This document shows positions 22,766-30,637 of a DNA stretch of 37,098 bases, piece by piece (positions within the stretch are counted from its first letter, which is position 1; each line of letters opens with the position of its first letter). The DNA comes from CAXXOK01 sp964497495 (GTDB lineage: Bacteria; Bacillota; Clostridia; Christensenellales; Aristaeellaceae). The stretch spans positions 1 through 37,098 of the forward strand of contig CAZCCZ010000034.1 in the NCBI GenBank assembly GCA_964497495.1. The letters run 5' to 3'. Both the position numbers and the translations under genes were made by a program. The notes under the pieces were generated by a model. That model worked only from the letters and a program-made list of their open reading frames with translations, had not been told where the DNA came from and did not search any database.

Positions 22766-23782
22766 TTACGGTACGAGACGTTGGGTGAAGAAGTCTCTAT
22801 TGCAGGCCACGTGGATGCGTTTGAGTTCGCTGCTCCTCAGTTCCCCGTGAGCAAACGATGCACTGAACCGCTCCCTGATTTCTTTCCTTTTGGATATGAT
22901 TTGTCCGGGATTACACGGAGCATACCCGTCTATTCTTACATAAACGATCAGTTGCCTGGATTCGTCTCCTTGCAGCCATTCGCAAAGAAGGTTCCACCAT
23001 CTTCGATCCGTGGGGCCTATGGACATGCCGTACGTGACGATGATCTGGCTTTCGGCGATATATTTCTCCGCTCTGGCGATGCGCCTTCCGTGAACTTCCA
23101 TATTAACCCGGGGTTTAACGAGTTTCGTTCTGATCTCCTCTGCAACGTTATCCACATTACCGATCTGCGTTTCGTCGTTGACGCCCAGCACCATGTTGCT
23201 GTTCAGATCGCCGTGAATATGAATCACCGGATTAATGTTCTCCGTAAACTGTACGGACTTGTACTCATGCCGGTTCCCGTTTTGGTTCATCAGGGCCAGG
23301 CATTGATCGAAAACGGTGGTATAGTTGAAAGACAGAAACGAGAAGCAGACGGTTCTTTCCATGCGCGTCCGCCACGTTTCCGCGGTTTCGCTTCCTAATT
23401 CTTCCTGCAGGAAGTCGTAGGGTTTCATGAGCGCGGATGCTATTGCGCTCGCAATGATTCCTCTTTGTCTGGTGAAATCGATCCGCTGCTCCTGACTTGA
23501 CAGGAACGTTGATAATTCCGTTAATAAATCATCATAAAGATGCTGAAAATTCCGGCTGCCGTTGACGCCCCGAAACAATGTCGGCAGCTTGCCAAGTTCC
23601 GACTCCATATCCGACCAGTTATCTTTATCTCGGGACATTTGCCTGCGAATGATGGTTTTCCCTCTATTCACGGCGTCTGTCGGGCCGTCCTTACCGAGGT
23701 AGTACTCCAGAAAATCACAATATCGTGTGTTCAGTCCCACGCTCAGGTCGAAGCCGTTGCCGATCAGGTAAGTGATGTTCAC
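22766..23782 (-). CDS. AbiH-like abortive-infection (anti-phage) protein
   Basis: AbiH proteins confer abortive infection against phages; the biochemical mechanism is poorly known. The 338-residue product shows the family pattern: LIGNGFDLSVGLNTRYCDF at 6-24, LSFNYTTVFD near 150-159, VIHIHGD at 186-192 and a GMSIGPTDRRWW block near 252-263. The order GNGxD, xNYT, HxHG, GxSxxDxxWW echoes the nucleotide pocket of SIR2-like NADases, an inference only. Base composition is visibly lower in GC than all neighbours, and it stands alone between a strong terminator and an A/T-rich promoter, indicating recent acquisition. It starts at the GTG at 23782 with GAGGG 9 nt upstream. Confidence 0.78.
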   Translation of the reverse strand: MNITYLIGNGFDLSVGLNTRYCDFLEYYLGKDGPTDAVNRGKTIIRRQMSRDKDNWSDMESELGKLPTLFRGVNGSRNFQHLYDDLLTELSTFLSSQEQRIDFTRQRGIIASAIASALMKPYDFLQEELGSETAETWRTRMERTVCFSFLSFNYTTVFDQCLALMNQNGNRHEYKSVQFTENINPVIHIHGDLNSNMVLGVNDETQIGNVDNVAEEIRTKLVKPRVNMEVHGRRIARAEKYIAESQIIVTYGMSIGPTDRRWWNLLCEWLQGDESRQLIVYVRIDGYAPCNPGQIISKRKEIRERFSASFAHGELRSSELKRIHVACNRDFFTQRLVP

Positions 23783-23842
23783 GGTCGTTATCCCTCACAG
23801 TTCTAACGGTATCGTCGGTCAAAATACTTCTAATGATGCACC

Positions 23843-23884
23843 ATTATAGATTATTGGTATCACTATATCATAAAATATACCAAT
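23843..23884 (-). promoter_or_regulatory. abiH promoter with overlapping inverted repeat
   Basis: On the minus strand ATGATA (23871-23866), a 17-nt spacer and TATAAT (23848-23843) form a promoter. ATTGGTAT (23853-23860) and ATACCAAT (23877-23884), perfect 8-bp arms separated by 16 nt, bracket the -35 box. This is a likely repressor or activator site. No regulator gene is adjacent. Confidence 0.6.
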
Positions 23885-23915
23885 CAGTAAAGACATAAAC
23901 TGCCATTTTGCCGAT

Positions 23916-23947
23916 CAAAAACAAAAAGGTGATGCAGGCGCATCACC
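23916..23947 (-). terminator. Intrinsic terminator after the SDR gene
   Basis: On the minus strand GGTGATGC-GCCT-GCATCACC (23947-23928) is followed by TTTTTGTTTTTG. It closes the SDR gene and insulates the abiH islet. Confidence 0.88.
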
Positions 23948-23994
23948 GGTAAATCGTTGTTCTTTGCCGCAGTCATAGGCCGCGTTGCACGGCT

Positions 23995-24714
23995 TCAGGT
24001 AATCACCATGCCTCCGTTGGGGCCGAGCACCTGCCCGGTCAGCATGGCCGCGTCGTCCCCGCAGAGCCACAGGGCCACGCGCGCGATTTCCATGGGTTCC
24101 GCCAGACGGCCCAGCGGCGTTTCCCGTTCCAGCGCGTCCAGCGTGTCCTCGTCGTAGACGTTCAGCATGTCCGTGCGCACCGCGCCCGGCGCGACGGCGT
24201 TCACGGTAATGCCGGAGGGCCCCAGTTCCTTGGCAAGCGCTTTGGTGAAACCCAGCAACCCGGCCTTGGCGGCGGAATAGGCCGCCTCCGTGCTGCCGCC
24301 CACGAGGCCCCAGATGCTCGAAACGTTGACGATCCGTCCCGATTTGCGGGAAAGCATGGAAGGAAGCGCCGCGCGCACGGCGTAAAACGCGCCGGAAAGG
24401 TTCACGTCCAGCACGTGGCGCCATTCCTCGTCGGTCGTGTCCTGAATCTGCCGGGTCAGCGCCACGCCCGCGTTGTTGATCAACGCGTCGATGTGGCGAA
24501 AATCCTGAAGAAGCGTGGACACGGCCTCGTTGACCTCGGCGCTCCGGCTCACGTCCGCACGCAGCGCCACGGCGCCGGTTTCCGCGGCCAGCTCCTGCGC
24601 CTCGGCCTGGGAGGCATGATAAAGGAACGCCGTGCGCCAGCCGGCCTGTGCGAAAGCTCGCACGCAGGCCGCGCCGATGCCGCGGCTTCCGCCCGTGACA
24701 AGAACGGTGCGCAT
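23995..24714 (-). CDS. Short-chain dehydrogenase/reductase (FabG/YmfI-like)
   Basis: The 239-residue protein is a classical SDR: TGGSRGIG cofactor loop at 7-14, NNAG at 80-83, VSS with the catalytic Ser near 132, and YSAAK at 146-150 (Tyr146, Lys150), then VNAVAPGAVRTDM. It reduces carbonyls with NAD(P)H. It could be a 3-oxoacyl-ACP reductase. The alternative is the elongation-factor-P 5-aminopentanone reductase (YmfI) often found as a stand-alone SDR in Bacillota. No fatty-acid genes adjoin it, so I leave the substrate open. It lies 37 bp downstream of corA on the same strand, so read-through from the corA promoter is possible. Confidence 0.85.
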   Translation of the reverse strand: MRTVLVTGGSRGIGAACVRAFAQAGWRTAFLYHASQAEAQELAAETGAVALRADVSRSAEVNEAVSTLLQDFRHIDALINNAGVALTRQIQDTTDEEWRHVLDVNLSGAFYAVRAALPSMLSRKSGRIVNVSSIWGLVGGSTEAAYSAAKAGLLGFTKALAKELGPSGITVNAVAPGAVRTDMLNVYDEDTLDALERETPLGRLAEPMEIARVALWLCGDDAAMLTGQVLGPNGGMVIT

Positions 24715-24751
24715 CCGGCGTTCCTCCCTGTTTTACGGTTCGGGGACGTTG

Positions 24752-25684
24752 TTAGAACATCTTCTTTTTCCAGAGCACCACGAAAGCCCCCAGCGCCGCC
24801 AGCACGCTCAGCACGACCACCGCCAGGAACCCGTAGCTTGAGTTTTGAAACGGCACGGGCACGTTCATGCCCCAGAAAGCCGCGAACAGCGTCGGCACGG
24901 AAAGGATTACCGTAAGGCTGGTGAGGATCTTCATGACGATGTTCAGGTTGTTGGAGATGATGGAGGCGTAGGCGTCCATCGTGCCGCTCATGATGTCGCG
25001 GTAGATGGCGCACATCTCCATGGCCTGCTTGTTTTCGACGATCACGTCTTCCAGCAGGTCGGCGTCTTCGGGGTACTTGCGCAGGATGTCCATGCGCATC
25101 ATTTTTTCAAGTACCATCTCGTTGCCTTTAAGCGACGTGGAAAAATAGACCAGCGATTTTTCCAGCTGCATCATCTGGATCAGCTCGCGGTTGCGAAGGC
25201 TTTCCTGCAGACGCTTGTGCACGAAGGTGCTGGCCTTGTCGATCTGCTTGAGGTACGACAGATAACGGCTCGCGTTCCGGTTGAGCAGCTGGAGGATGAA
25301 GCGCGTGCGCTTGAACGACCAGAAACCCCGGATGCGTTCCTCGGTAAAATCGTTGATAATGGGGCTTTCCCGCGTGGCGACCGTGATGATCACGTCATCC
25401 ACCACGATGATGCCCATCGGGATGGTGGAATAGCTGAAGCCGTTGTCTTCGGCTTCCACGTACGGAACGTCCACGATGATCAGCATCTGATCGTTTTCGC
25501 GTTCGATCCGCGCGCTTTCTTCCTCGTCCAGAGCCGCCAGCAGGTAGGTGGGGTCCAGCGCGAAGCGCGCGTTGAGCCCCTCGATTTCCTCCCGCGTGGG
25601 GTTTTGCAGGTGGATCCAACAACCCTTTTCAAACGTGTTGATCTGGGTCAGATGGTCGTCCACCGTAAGGAAAATTTTCTTCAT
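24752..25684 (-). CDS. corA: CorA-family magnesium/divalent-cation channel
   Basis: CorA forms a pentameric Mg2+ channel gated by cytoplasmic Mg2+. The 310-residue product has the long N-terminal cytoplasmic domain, a helical stalk (LNRNASRYLSYLKQIDKAS and following), and two C-terminal membrane helices with the selectivity signature GMN at 272-274 (FAAFWGMNVPVP), ending in a Lys-rich tail. The ATG at 25684 is chosen; an in-frame extension of 12 residues upstream lacks a ribosome site. The GCAGG/GGAAGGG ribosome region lies within a predicted hairpin. Upstream is a long leader with its own small ORF and promoter. Confidence 0.93.
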   Translation of the reverse strand: MKKIFLTVDDHLTQINTFEKGCWIHLQNPTREEIEGLNARFALDPTYLLAALDEEESARIERENDQMLIIVDVPYVEAEDNGFSYSTIPMGIIVVDDVIITVATRESPIINDFTEERIRGFWSFKRTRFILQLLNRNASRYLSYLKQIDKASTFVHKRLQESLRNRELIQMMQLEKSLVYFSTSLKGNEMVLEKMMRMDILRKYPEDADLLEDVIVENKQAMEMCAIYRDIMSGTMDAYASIISNNLNIVMKILTSLTVILSVPTLFAAFWGMNVPVPFQNSSYGFLAVVVLSVLAALGAFVVLWKKKMF

Positions 25685-25923
25685 CACAAAAACCTGCCCT
25701 TCCGTACGCCGCGTTTTCACGAGGCGTTGCTTCCGAGCAGGCTTATACGTTCGCTGTTTTCAGCGCGGGCAACCCTACCGCGCACGCCCTTTCCGCGCAG
25801 CCGCTCGGAGCGTATTCAGTTGTCGGATGCGGTAGGCCGAAAAAGTGCTTCGACTGTATGGGTCCGCGTCCACGAGCGCTCCTCCTTGTCGCATGAAATG
25901 ATAGAAGAAGGGAAACTTCTCCC
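25685..25923 (-). promoter_or_regulatory. corA leader: candidate ribosome-controlled Mg2+ attenuator
   Basis: This untranslated leader of about 240 nt contains a small ORF (25873-25775). Two 8-nt segments pair perfectly: CCTACCGC inside the ORF (codons 13-15; plus-strand 25829-25836) with GCGGTAGG at its stop codon (plus-strand 25774-25781). A CGCTG-AAAA-CAGCG hairpin follows. Then CCTGC pairs with GCAGG, enclosing an ACGCC/GGCGT helix, and TTTTT follows, right over the corA ribosome site and just before its ATG. This last element could act as terminator or ribosome-site lock. The M-box consensus is not present. Confidence 0.5.
25775..25873 (-). CDS. Putative corA leader peptide (32 residues)
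   Basis: The small ORF starts at GTG with a perfect AAGGAGG (25887-25881) spaced 7 nt away, the best ribosome site in this neighbourhood, and ends with TAG. The predicted peptide begins MDADPYSRSTFSAYR and ends in a run rich in Arg and Ala. The acidic/proline start resembles MgtL of enterobacteria (MDPEPTPLPRWRIFLFR), where such residues destabilise translating ribosomes at low Mg2+. An in-frame ATG at 25894 would add seven residues but lacks a ribosome site. Position between promoter and corA suggests a control role rather than a functional protein. Conservation was not testable here. Confidence 0.5.
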   Translation of the reverse strand: MDADPYSRSTFSAYRIRQLNTLRAAARKGRAR

Positions 25924-25929
25924 ACAGCC

Positions 25930-25958
25930 ATCATAGCGTGCCGGGCGCGATCTGTCAA
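25930..25958 (-). promoter_or_regulatory. corA promoter
   Basis: The minus strand reads TTGACA (25958-25953), a 17-nt spacer and TATGAT (25935-25930). The predicted start is near 25923. Confidence 0.82.
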
Positions 25959-26036
25959 CCGAAACGGGGTATTTTTTCGCCGGCTGCGTACAGTTCCGTC
26001 GCGGTGTAAACTTTCGGGACAACTTTCGCCCACGCG

Positions 26037-26065
26037 TTGCAAACCGTCCCGGCGTACTGTATAAT
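26037..26065 (+). promoter_or_regulatory. Promoter of the BMP-family binding protein gene
   Basis: TTGCAA (26037-26042), a 17-nt spacer and TATAAT (26060-26065) give a start near 26072 and a 5' UTR of about 65 nt. Confidence 0.8.
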
Positions 26066-26137
26066 AAAGCGCGATACCCGGCGGCGGTTGAGCCGTAGTT
26101 TCGATAGGAACGACGTGGATGAAAGGGTGGTTTTCAC

Positions 26138-27142
26138 ATGAAAAAATTCCTGGCGATCCTCCTGGGCGTTACGATGCTCTTCTCCTTTACGGCCCTGGCA
26201 ACGGCCGAAACGGCCGGTACGGAAACCGCGCCCCTGAAGGTGGCCCTTTGCATCGCCGAGACGTTGGGAGACCAGGGTTTCTACGACAGCGCCTATGCGG
26301 GCCTGCAGAAGCTGGAAAGCGATTACGGCGTGGAAGGCAGCTATGTGGAGTGCAAGAGCGACGCCAGCAAATACCTGACCACGCTGGCGGACGCGGCCGA
26401 CGCCAACGACGTCGTGGTGGCGGTCGGCTGGCAGTTCTGGGACGCGCTGACCGAGGTCGTTCCCGAAATGCCGGAAACAAAGTTCATCTTCGTGGATAAC
26501 GGGCTGGACGGCGCGGGGGACAACCTGCTGTCCATCACCTACCGGGAAAACGAAGGCTCCTTCCTGGCCGGCTACATCGCCATGAAGCTCTCCGCCACCC
26601 AGACCATCGGCTTCGTGGGCGGCGAGGACAGCGAAACCATCAACAACTTCTTCGTCGGCTACGAGCAGGGCGCGCTGTACGCCAACGCCGACGGCAAGGT
26701 GCTGGAGCCCGTGTACGCGGGCGATTACGAATCTCCCGACAAGGGCAAGGAACTGGCCACCACGCTGTACAGCAAGGGCGCGGATATCGTGTTCGCGGTC
26801 GCGGGCAAAACCGGGCTGGGCGTGTTCGAAGCGGCCAAGGAGCAAAGCAAATACGCCATCGGCGTGGACAGCGACCAGAAATACATCGACCCCGAACACA
26901 TCGTTTGCTCCGTCATCAAGGACATCGGCGGCAGCATCTACGAAGTGGTCGCGAAGTATCTGGACGACGGCGTTTTCAACGGCGGCACCATCTGGGACGC
27001 GGACATGACCACGGGACTCATCAGCGTCGGCTTCGGCGACGACACCATGACCCAGCAGGTTTCCGCCGACCTGAAGGCCGACGTGGAACAGCTGACGCAA
27101 AAGATCGTCAGCGGGGAAATCGTGGTGGAATCCACGCGGTAG
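26138..27142 (+). CDS. BMP/PnrA-family substrate-binding protein (nucleoside-type ABC uptake), orphan
   Basis: BMP-family proteins (PnrA/Tp0319 type) usually bind nucleosides for an ABC importer. The 334-residue product has a signal peptide (MKKFLAILLGVTMLFSF, cleavage near ALATA) and then the family pattern: VALCIAETLGDQGFYDSAYAGLQKL, VGWQFWDAL, FIFVDNG, RENEGSFLAGYIAMKLS, IGFVGGEDSETINNFFVGYEQGA, and VFAVAGKTGLGVFEAAKE. No lipobox Cys is seen, so membrane tethering is not by the usual lipoprotein route. No ATPase or permease gene is adjacent; it has its own promoter and terminator and must use transporter parts encoded elsewhere. Confidence 0.86.
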   Translation: MKKFLAILLGVTMLFSFTALATAETAGTETAPLKVALCIAETLGDQGFYDSAYAGLQKLESDYGVEGSYVECKSDASKYLTTLADAADANDVVVAVGWQFWDALTEVVPEMPETKFIFVDNGLDGAGDNLLSITYRENEGSFLAGYIAMKLSATQTIGFVGGEDSETINNFFVGYEQGALYANADGKVLEPVYAGDYESPDKGKELATTLYSKGADIVFAVAGKTGLGVFEAAKEQSKYAIGVDSDQKYIDPEHIVCSVIKDIGGSIYEVVAKYLDDGVFNGGTIWDADMTTGLISVGFGDDTMTQQVSADLKADVEQLTQKIVSGEIVVESTR

Positions 27143-27170
27143 GATCATTCCGAACAGGTCAGGCTTTCAT

Positions 27171-27203
27171 ACCGCCGTCCGCCTCATGCGGACGGCGGTT
27201 TCG
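27171..27203 (+). terminator. Intrinsic terminator after the BMP-family gene
   Basis: A perfect 12-bp stem ACCGCCGTCCGC / GCGGACGGCGGT with a CTCAT loop. Only a short T run (27199-27201) follows. Confidence 0.75.
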
Positions 27204-27243
27204 CATAGGCGCTTCCTTCTTTATTCACGCCCGGCTGCCTGCT

Positions 27244-27271
27244 TTCATATGCCCGCGGTTTGTGTTATACT
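27244..27271 (+). promoter_or_regulatory. Promoter of the lipase-like gene
   Basis: TTCATA (27244-27249), a 16-nt spacer and TATACT (27266-27271). Confidence 0.55.
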
Positions 27272-27359
27272 GAATCATCGTTTGGTTTACCGTTTGAAAA
27301 GATCATATTTCTTCCGGTGCGACCGGTTGAAACCGAATCGGCAAGGAGATGCTAATGTT

Positions 27360-28403
27360 ATGAAGAAACCCGAATGGCTCGCCGCCGCGAAAGCCGAAGA
27401 GCCTCAAACCGAAGCGGGACCCGCCGCGAAAGCCGATAAACCGAAGGCCGAAAAGAGAGCCGCCCCAAAGGCGAAAGCGACCCCCGCCGCGGGCGAAGCC
27501 ATCCTCGGTGTGCTGACCTCCGTGACCGGCGCCCCGATGGAAAAACGGGAGTGGCATCCGCAGGGCGCACCGCGCGCGGTGGTACAGATCGTGCACGGCA
27601 TGGCGGAGCACATCGCCCGGTACGACGCCTTCGCAAGACGGCTGAACGAAGCCGGGTTCCTGGTGGTGGGGCATACGTATCTGGGCCACGGGGAGCAGGC
27701 GGAAACGCTGGGCTGGTTTGCCGACCGGGACGGCTGGGATGCGCTGGTGGAGGACGTGCACGCTCTTCGCAGGGAAACGCAGAAGGCGTACCCGAAAATC
27801 CCGTATTTCCTGTTGGGGCACAGCATGGGCAGTTTCGTCGTGCGTACGTATTGCCAGAAATACGAGGCGGGGCTGACCGGCGTCGTACTGTCCGGCACCG
27901 GGCATTTCGACCCGCCGATTCTCAACGTGGGGCTGTTGCTGGCGAACCTCCAATGCCTTTTCGGGGGAGCGAAAAAGCCGAGCAAACTGCTGGCCGACGT
28001 CAGCTTCGCGGGCTACAACAAGGCGTGGCAGCCAGCGCGCACCGCGTTCGACTGGCTTTCCAAGAATACGGATATCGTGGACAGGTACGTGGCCGACCCC
28101 TACTGCGGCTTTCCGTTCACCGCGGCCGGCTACCGCGATATGTTCCGCGGGCTTAAGTGCCTGTACCCCGAACGCCTTGCCGCCATGGATAAGGACGTGC
28201 CGGTCCGCCTGTTTTCCGGCGCGTGCGACCCGGTGGGCAAGCAGGGCGCGGGCGTGAAAACCACCATGCGGGAACTGCTGGACGCGGGGGTGAAGGACGT
28301 GAGCATGAAGCTGTATGAGAACGGACGGCACGAAATGCTTAACGAAGTGGAGCGGGAAACCGTTTATAACGATCTGATCGCGTGGATGGAGGAATACCTG
28401 TAG
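27360..28403 (+). CDS. Monoacylglycerol lipase-like alpha/beta hydrolase
   Basis: The 347-residue protein is a serine hydrolase of the Hydrolase_4/lysophospholipase group, which splits monoacylglycerols or similar esters. Visible are the oxyanion-hole HGMAEH (79-84), the nucleophile elbow GHSMGS with Ser155, Asp290 in SGACDPVG and His324 in NGRHEMLNE, completing the triad. The first 45 residues are an Ala/Lys/Pro/Glu-rich, probably disordered extension absent from most relatives. No signal peptide. The ATG at 27360 is chosen at the end of the AAGGAGATGC region, although spacing (11 nt) is long. It is a single-gene unit between a terminator and htpG. Confidence 0.85.
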   Translation: MKKPEWLAAAKAEEPQTEAGPAAKADKPKAEKRAAPKAKATPAAGEAILGVLTSVTGAPMEKREWHPQGAPRAVVQIVHGMAEHIARYDAFARRLNEAGFLVVGHTYLGHGEQAETLGWFADRDGWDALVEDVHALRRETQKAYPKIPYFLLGHSMGSFVVRTYCQKYEAGLTGVVLSGTGHFDPPILNVGLLLANLQCLFGGAKKPSKLLADVSFAGYNKAWQPARTAFDWLSKNTDIVDRYVADPYCGFPFTAAGYRDMFRGLKCLYPERLAAMDKDVPVRLFSGACDPVGKQGAGVKTTMRELLDAGVKDVSMKLYENGRHEMLNEVERETVYNDLIAWMEEYL

Positions 28404-28444
28404 GCCGCGCCGCCGTTTTCTTTTCCAAATTACGGGACTTTTTG

Positions 28445-28471
28445 TTAGCACTCTATTTCGTTGAGTGCTAA
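28445..28471 (+). promoter_or_regulatory. CIRCE element (HrcA operator) before htpG
   Basis: TTAGCACTC (28445-28453), 9 nt, GAGTGCTAA (28463-28471): a perfect match to the CIRCE consensus. It ends 7 nt before the -35 box. HrcA repression released on heat shock is the expected control. Confidence 0.95.
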
Positions 28472-28478
28472 TTTTCTA

Positions 28479-28507
28479 TTGCATTTCAATTTTCGATCTG
28501 CTACAAT
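28479..28507 (+). promoter_or_regulatory. htpG promoter
   Basis: TTGCAT (28479-28484), a 17-nt spacer and TACAAT (28502-28507), start near 28514. Confidence 0.78.
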
Positions 28508-28595
28508 AGCCCCGAGGGCGCTGGCCCGTTCGTATACATTCCGATGCCGCGGCGCGTTTCCGTGCGCGGCCCGCAGGTAATAAGGAGGCAGTTTC

Positions 28596-30497
28596 ATGTC
28601 CGTATCCAAAGGCAACCTGTCCATCCACGCGCAGAACATCATGCCCATTATCAAGCGCTGGCTTTATTCCGATAAGGATATCTTCATCCGGGAGCTGGTT
28701 TCCAACGGCTGTGACGCCATCGTGAAGCAGAAGATGGCGCGCCCGGACGCGGAGGACGACTACCGCGTACTGGTCACGCTGGACGCGGCCGCGGGCGAGC
28801 TGCGTTTCGACGACAACGGTATCGGCATGACCAACGACGAGGTGAAACGTTACATCAACCAGGTGGCTTTCTCCGGCGCGGAGGAATTCCTGAAAAATTA
28901 CGAAGGCGAGAACAAGGCCGGCATCATCGGCCATTTCGGCCTCGGTTTCTATTCCGCGTTTATGGTGGCCGAAAAGGTGACCATCCAGACGCTGAGCGAG
29001 TCCGAAGGCGCATCCCCCGTTTGCTGGGAAAGCACGGACGGCATGAAATACCAGATCAGCGACGGAAACCGCGAAACGCGCGGCACCACCATCACGCTGA
29101 AGCTCGCCGAGGACGCCAAGGAGTTTCTGGAGGAGTATAAAGTTCGGGAAACCCTCAACCGCTATTGCGGCTTCATGGCCCAGCCGGTGTTTTACGAGGT
29201 CGTCAAGCCCGAAACGGAAAAAACGGAACCCGCGGACAAACCGGCGGACGGGGAAGCCAAGCCGGACGAAGCGCCCGCGGAGAAAAAGCCCGAGCGCGTG
29301 CGCATCAACGACCTGCCCGCCCTGTGGCTCAAACAGCCCAAGGACTGCACCGATGACGAGTACAAGGAGTTTTACCGCCGCGTTTTCCACGTGTACGACG
29401 AACCGCTTTTCTACGTGCACCTGAACGTGGATTATCCCTTCAACCTCAAGGGCATCCTGTATTTCCCCAAGCTGACCAACGATTTCGGCACCCGCGAGGG
29501 CGAGATCAAGCTGTTCAGCGGCCAGGTGTTCGTGGCCAACAACATCAAGGAAGTCATTCCGGATTTCCTGATGCTGCTAAAAGGCGTCATCGACTGCCCG
29601 GACCTGCCGCTCAACGTCAGCCGCAGCTTCCTGCAAAACGACGGGTACGTGAAGAAACTCTCCGCCTACATTACCCGCAAGGTGGCCGACCGGCTGACCG
29701 GCCTGTTCGCCGGCGAGCGCGAGAAGTACGAGAAATATTGGGACGACATCCACCCGTTCGTCAAGTACGGCTGCATCCGCGACGCAAAGTTCTTCGACCA
29801 GGTGAAGGACACGCTGCTGTACAAGACCACCAAGGGAAACCATATGACGCTTTCCGAATACCTGGCTAAAGACGAGGGCAAGCTGGGCAAGAAGGTCGTC
29901 TACACCAGCGATCCCATGCGGCAGGCAGCCTCCGTAGCCCTGTACGAGGGCAAGGAAATCGACGTGGTGGTGCTGGATTCGCTGATCGACCTGAACTTCG
30001 TCAGCTTCATCGAATACTCCGCGGGCGTGGAAGGGCTGTCCTTCGTGCGCGTGGACGCGGATGCGGAGACCTTTACCAAAGACGAGGAGAACGCGGCGGA
30101 CGAAGAAGCGAAGAAGGCGCAGGAGGCCGATCTGGAAAAGCTGAAAACGCTTTTCAGGGCCGCCACGGGCAACGATGAGCTGGAGATTAAACTGCAAACG
30201 CTCACCGAAACGGAAACGCCCGCCCTCCTCACACAGGACGAGCAGGGCCGCCGCTTCAGCGACATGAGCAAGATCTACGGGCAGGATTTCAAGATGCCCG
30301 AAAAACATACGCTGGTGTTGAACCGAGACAACGCCATCGTCAAGACGCTGCTGGCCGCCGAGGACGGGGAGAAGCGCACGCTGGTCGCCGCCCAGTTGTA
30401 CGACCTGGCGCGCATGAGCACCCGCCCGTTGGAGAAAGACGAAATCACCGCGTTCCTCAAGCGCAGCAACCGGTTGCTTGGGATGATTTCGCAATAA
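28596..30497 (+). CDS. htpG: Hsp90-family chaperone HtpG
   Basis: HtpG is the bacterial Hsp90, a dimeric ATP-dependent chaperone in the cytosol. The 633-residue product shows the GHKL ATP site: RELVSNGCDAIVK (usual ELISNASDA), DDNGIGMT, and GHFGLGFYSAFMVA. The middle domain follows with FKGILYFPK-like FNLKGILYFPKL, VFVANNIKEVIPDFL, GVIDCPDLPLNVSRSFLQ, and a C-terminal dimerisation part. A Lys/Glu/Pro-rich linker of about 35 residues sits between N and middle domains near residue 203-237, longer than in E. coli. The start ATG follows AAGGAGG. A perfect CIRCE element controls it, and a bidirectional terminator closes it. Confidence 0.95.
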   Translation: MSVSKGNLSIHAQNIMPIIKRWLYSDKDIFIRELVSNGCDAIVKQKMARPDAEDDYRVLVTLDAAAGELRFDDNGIGMTNDEVKRYINQVAFSGAEEFLKNYEGENKAGIIGHFGLGFYSAFMVAEKVTIQTLSESEGASPVCWESTDGMKYQISDGNRETRGTTITLKLAEDAKEFLEEYKVRETLNRYCGFMAQPVFYEVVKPETEKTEPADKPADGEAKPDEAPAEKKPERVRINDLPALWLKQPKDCTDDEYKEFYRRVFHVYDEPLFYVHLNVDYPFNLKGILYFPKLTNDFGTREGEIKLFSGQVFVANNIKEVIPDFLMLLKGVIDCPDLPLNVSRSFLQNDGYVKKLSAYITRKVADRLTGLFAGEREKYEKYWDDIHPFVKYGCIRDAKFFDQVKDTLLYKTTKGNHMTLSEYLAKDEGKLGKKVVYTSDPMRQAASVALYEGKEIDVVVLDSLIDLNFVSFIEYSAGVEGLSFVRVDADAETFTKDEENAADEEAKKAQEADLEKLKTLFRAATGNDELEIKLQTLTETETPALLTQDEQGRRFSDMSKIYGQDFKMPEKHTLVLNRDNAIVKTLLAAEDGEKRTLVAAQLYDLARMSTRPLEKDEITAFLKRSNRLLGMISQ

Positions 30498-30527
30498 CAG
30501 ACTTACAGTTGTGCAGTATACGAAATG

Positions 30528-30572
30528 AAAAAAAGACCCGCGTTCCCGAAACGGGTAACGCGGGTCTTTTTT
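30528..30572. terminator. Bidirectional terminator between htpG and gguB
   Basis: An A run, GACCCGCGTT (30535-30544), a loop, AACGCGGGTC (30557-30566) and TTTTTTC form a symmetrical hairpin with U tracts on both strands. It serves the two convergent transcripts. Confidence 0.92.
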
Positions 30573-30637
30573 CATTCCCGGGCTTCCGTACGAACGGAGA
30601 AGGGCGTTTCGCCCGCCGCCTCCGTTTGGCCGGTCGC

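Noticed and set aside
25685..25923. M-box (ykoK) or other known metal riboswitch before corA
   Set aside because: The conserved M-box core is not present, and no Ni/Co or Mn (yybP-ykoY) core was recognised.
25743..26042. 99-codon minus-strand frame in the corA upstream region
   Set aside because: It crosses the corA promoter and the divergent promoter, lacks a ribosome site and shows no family features.
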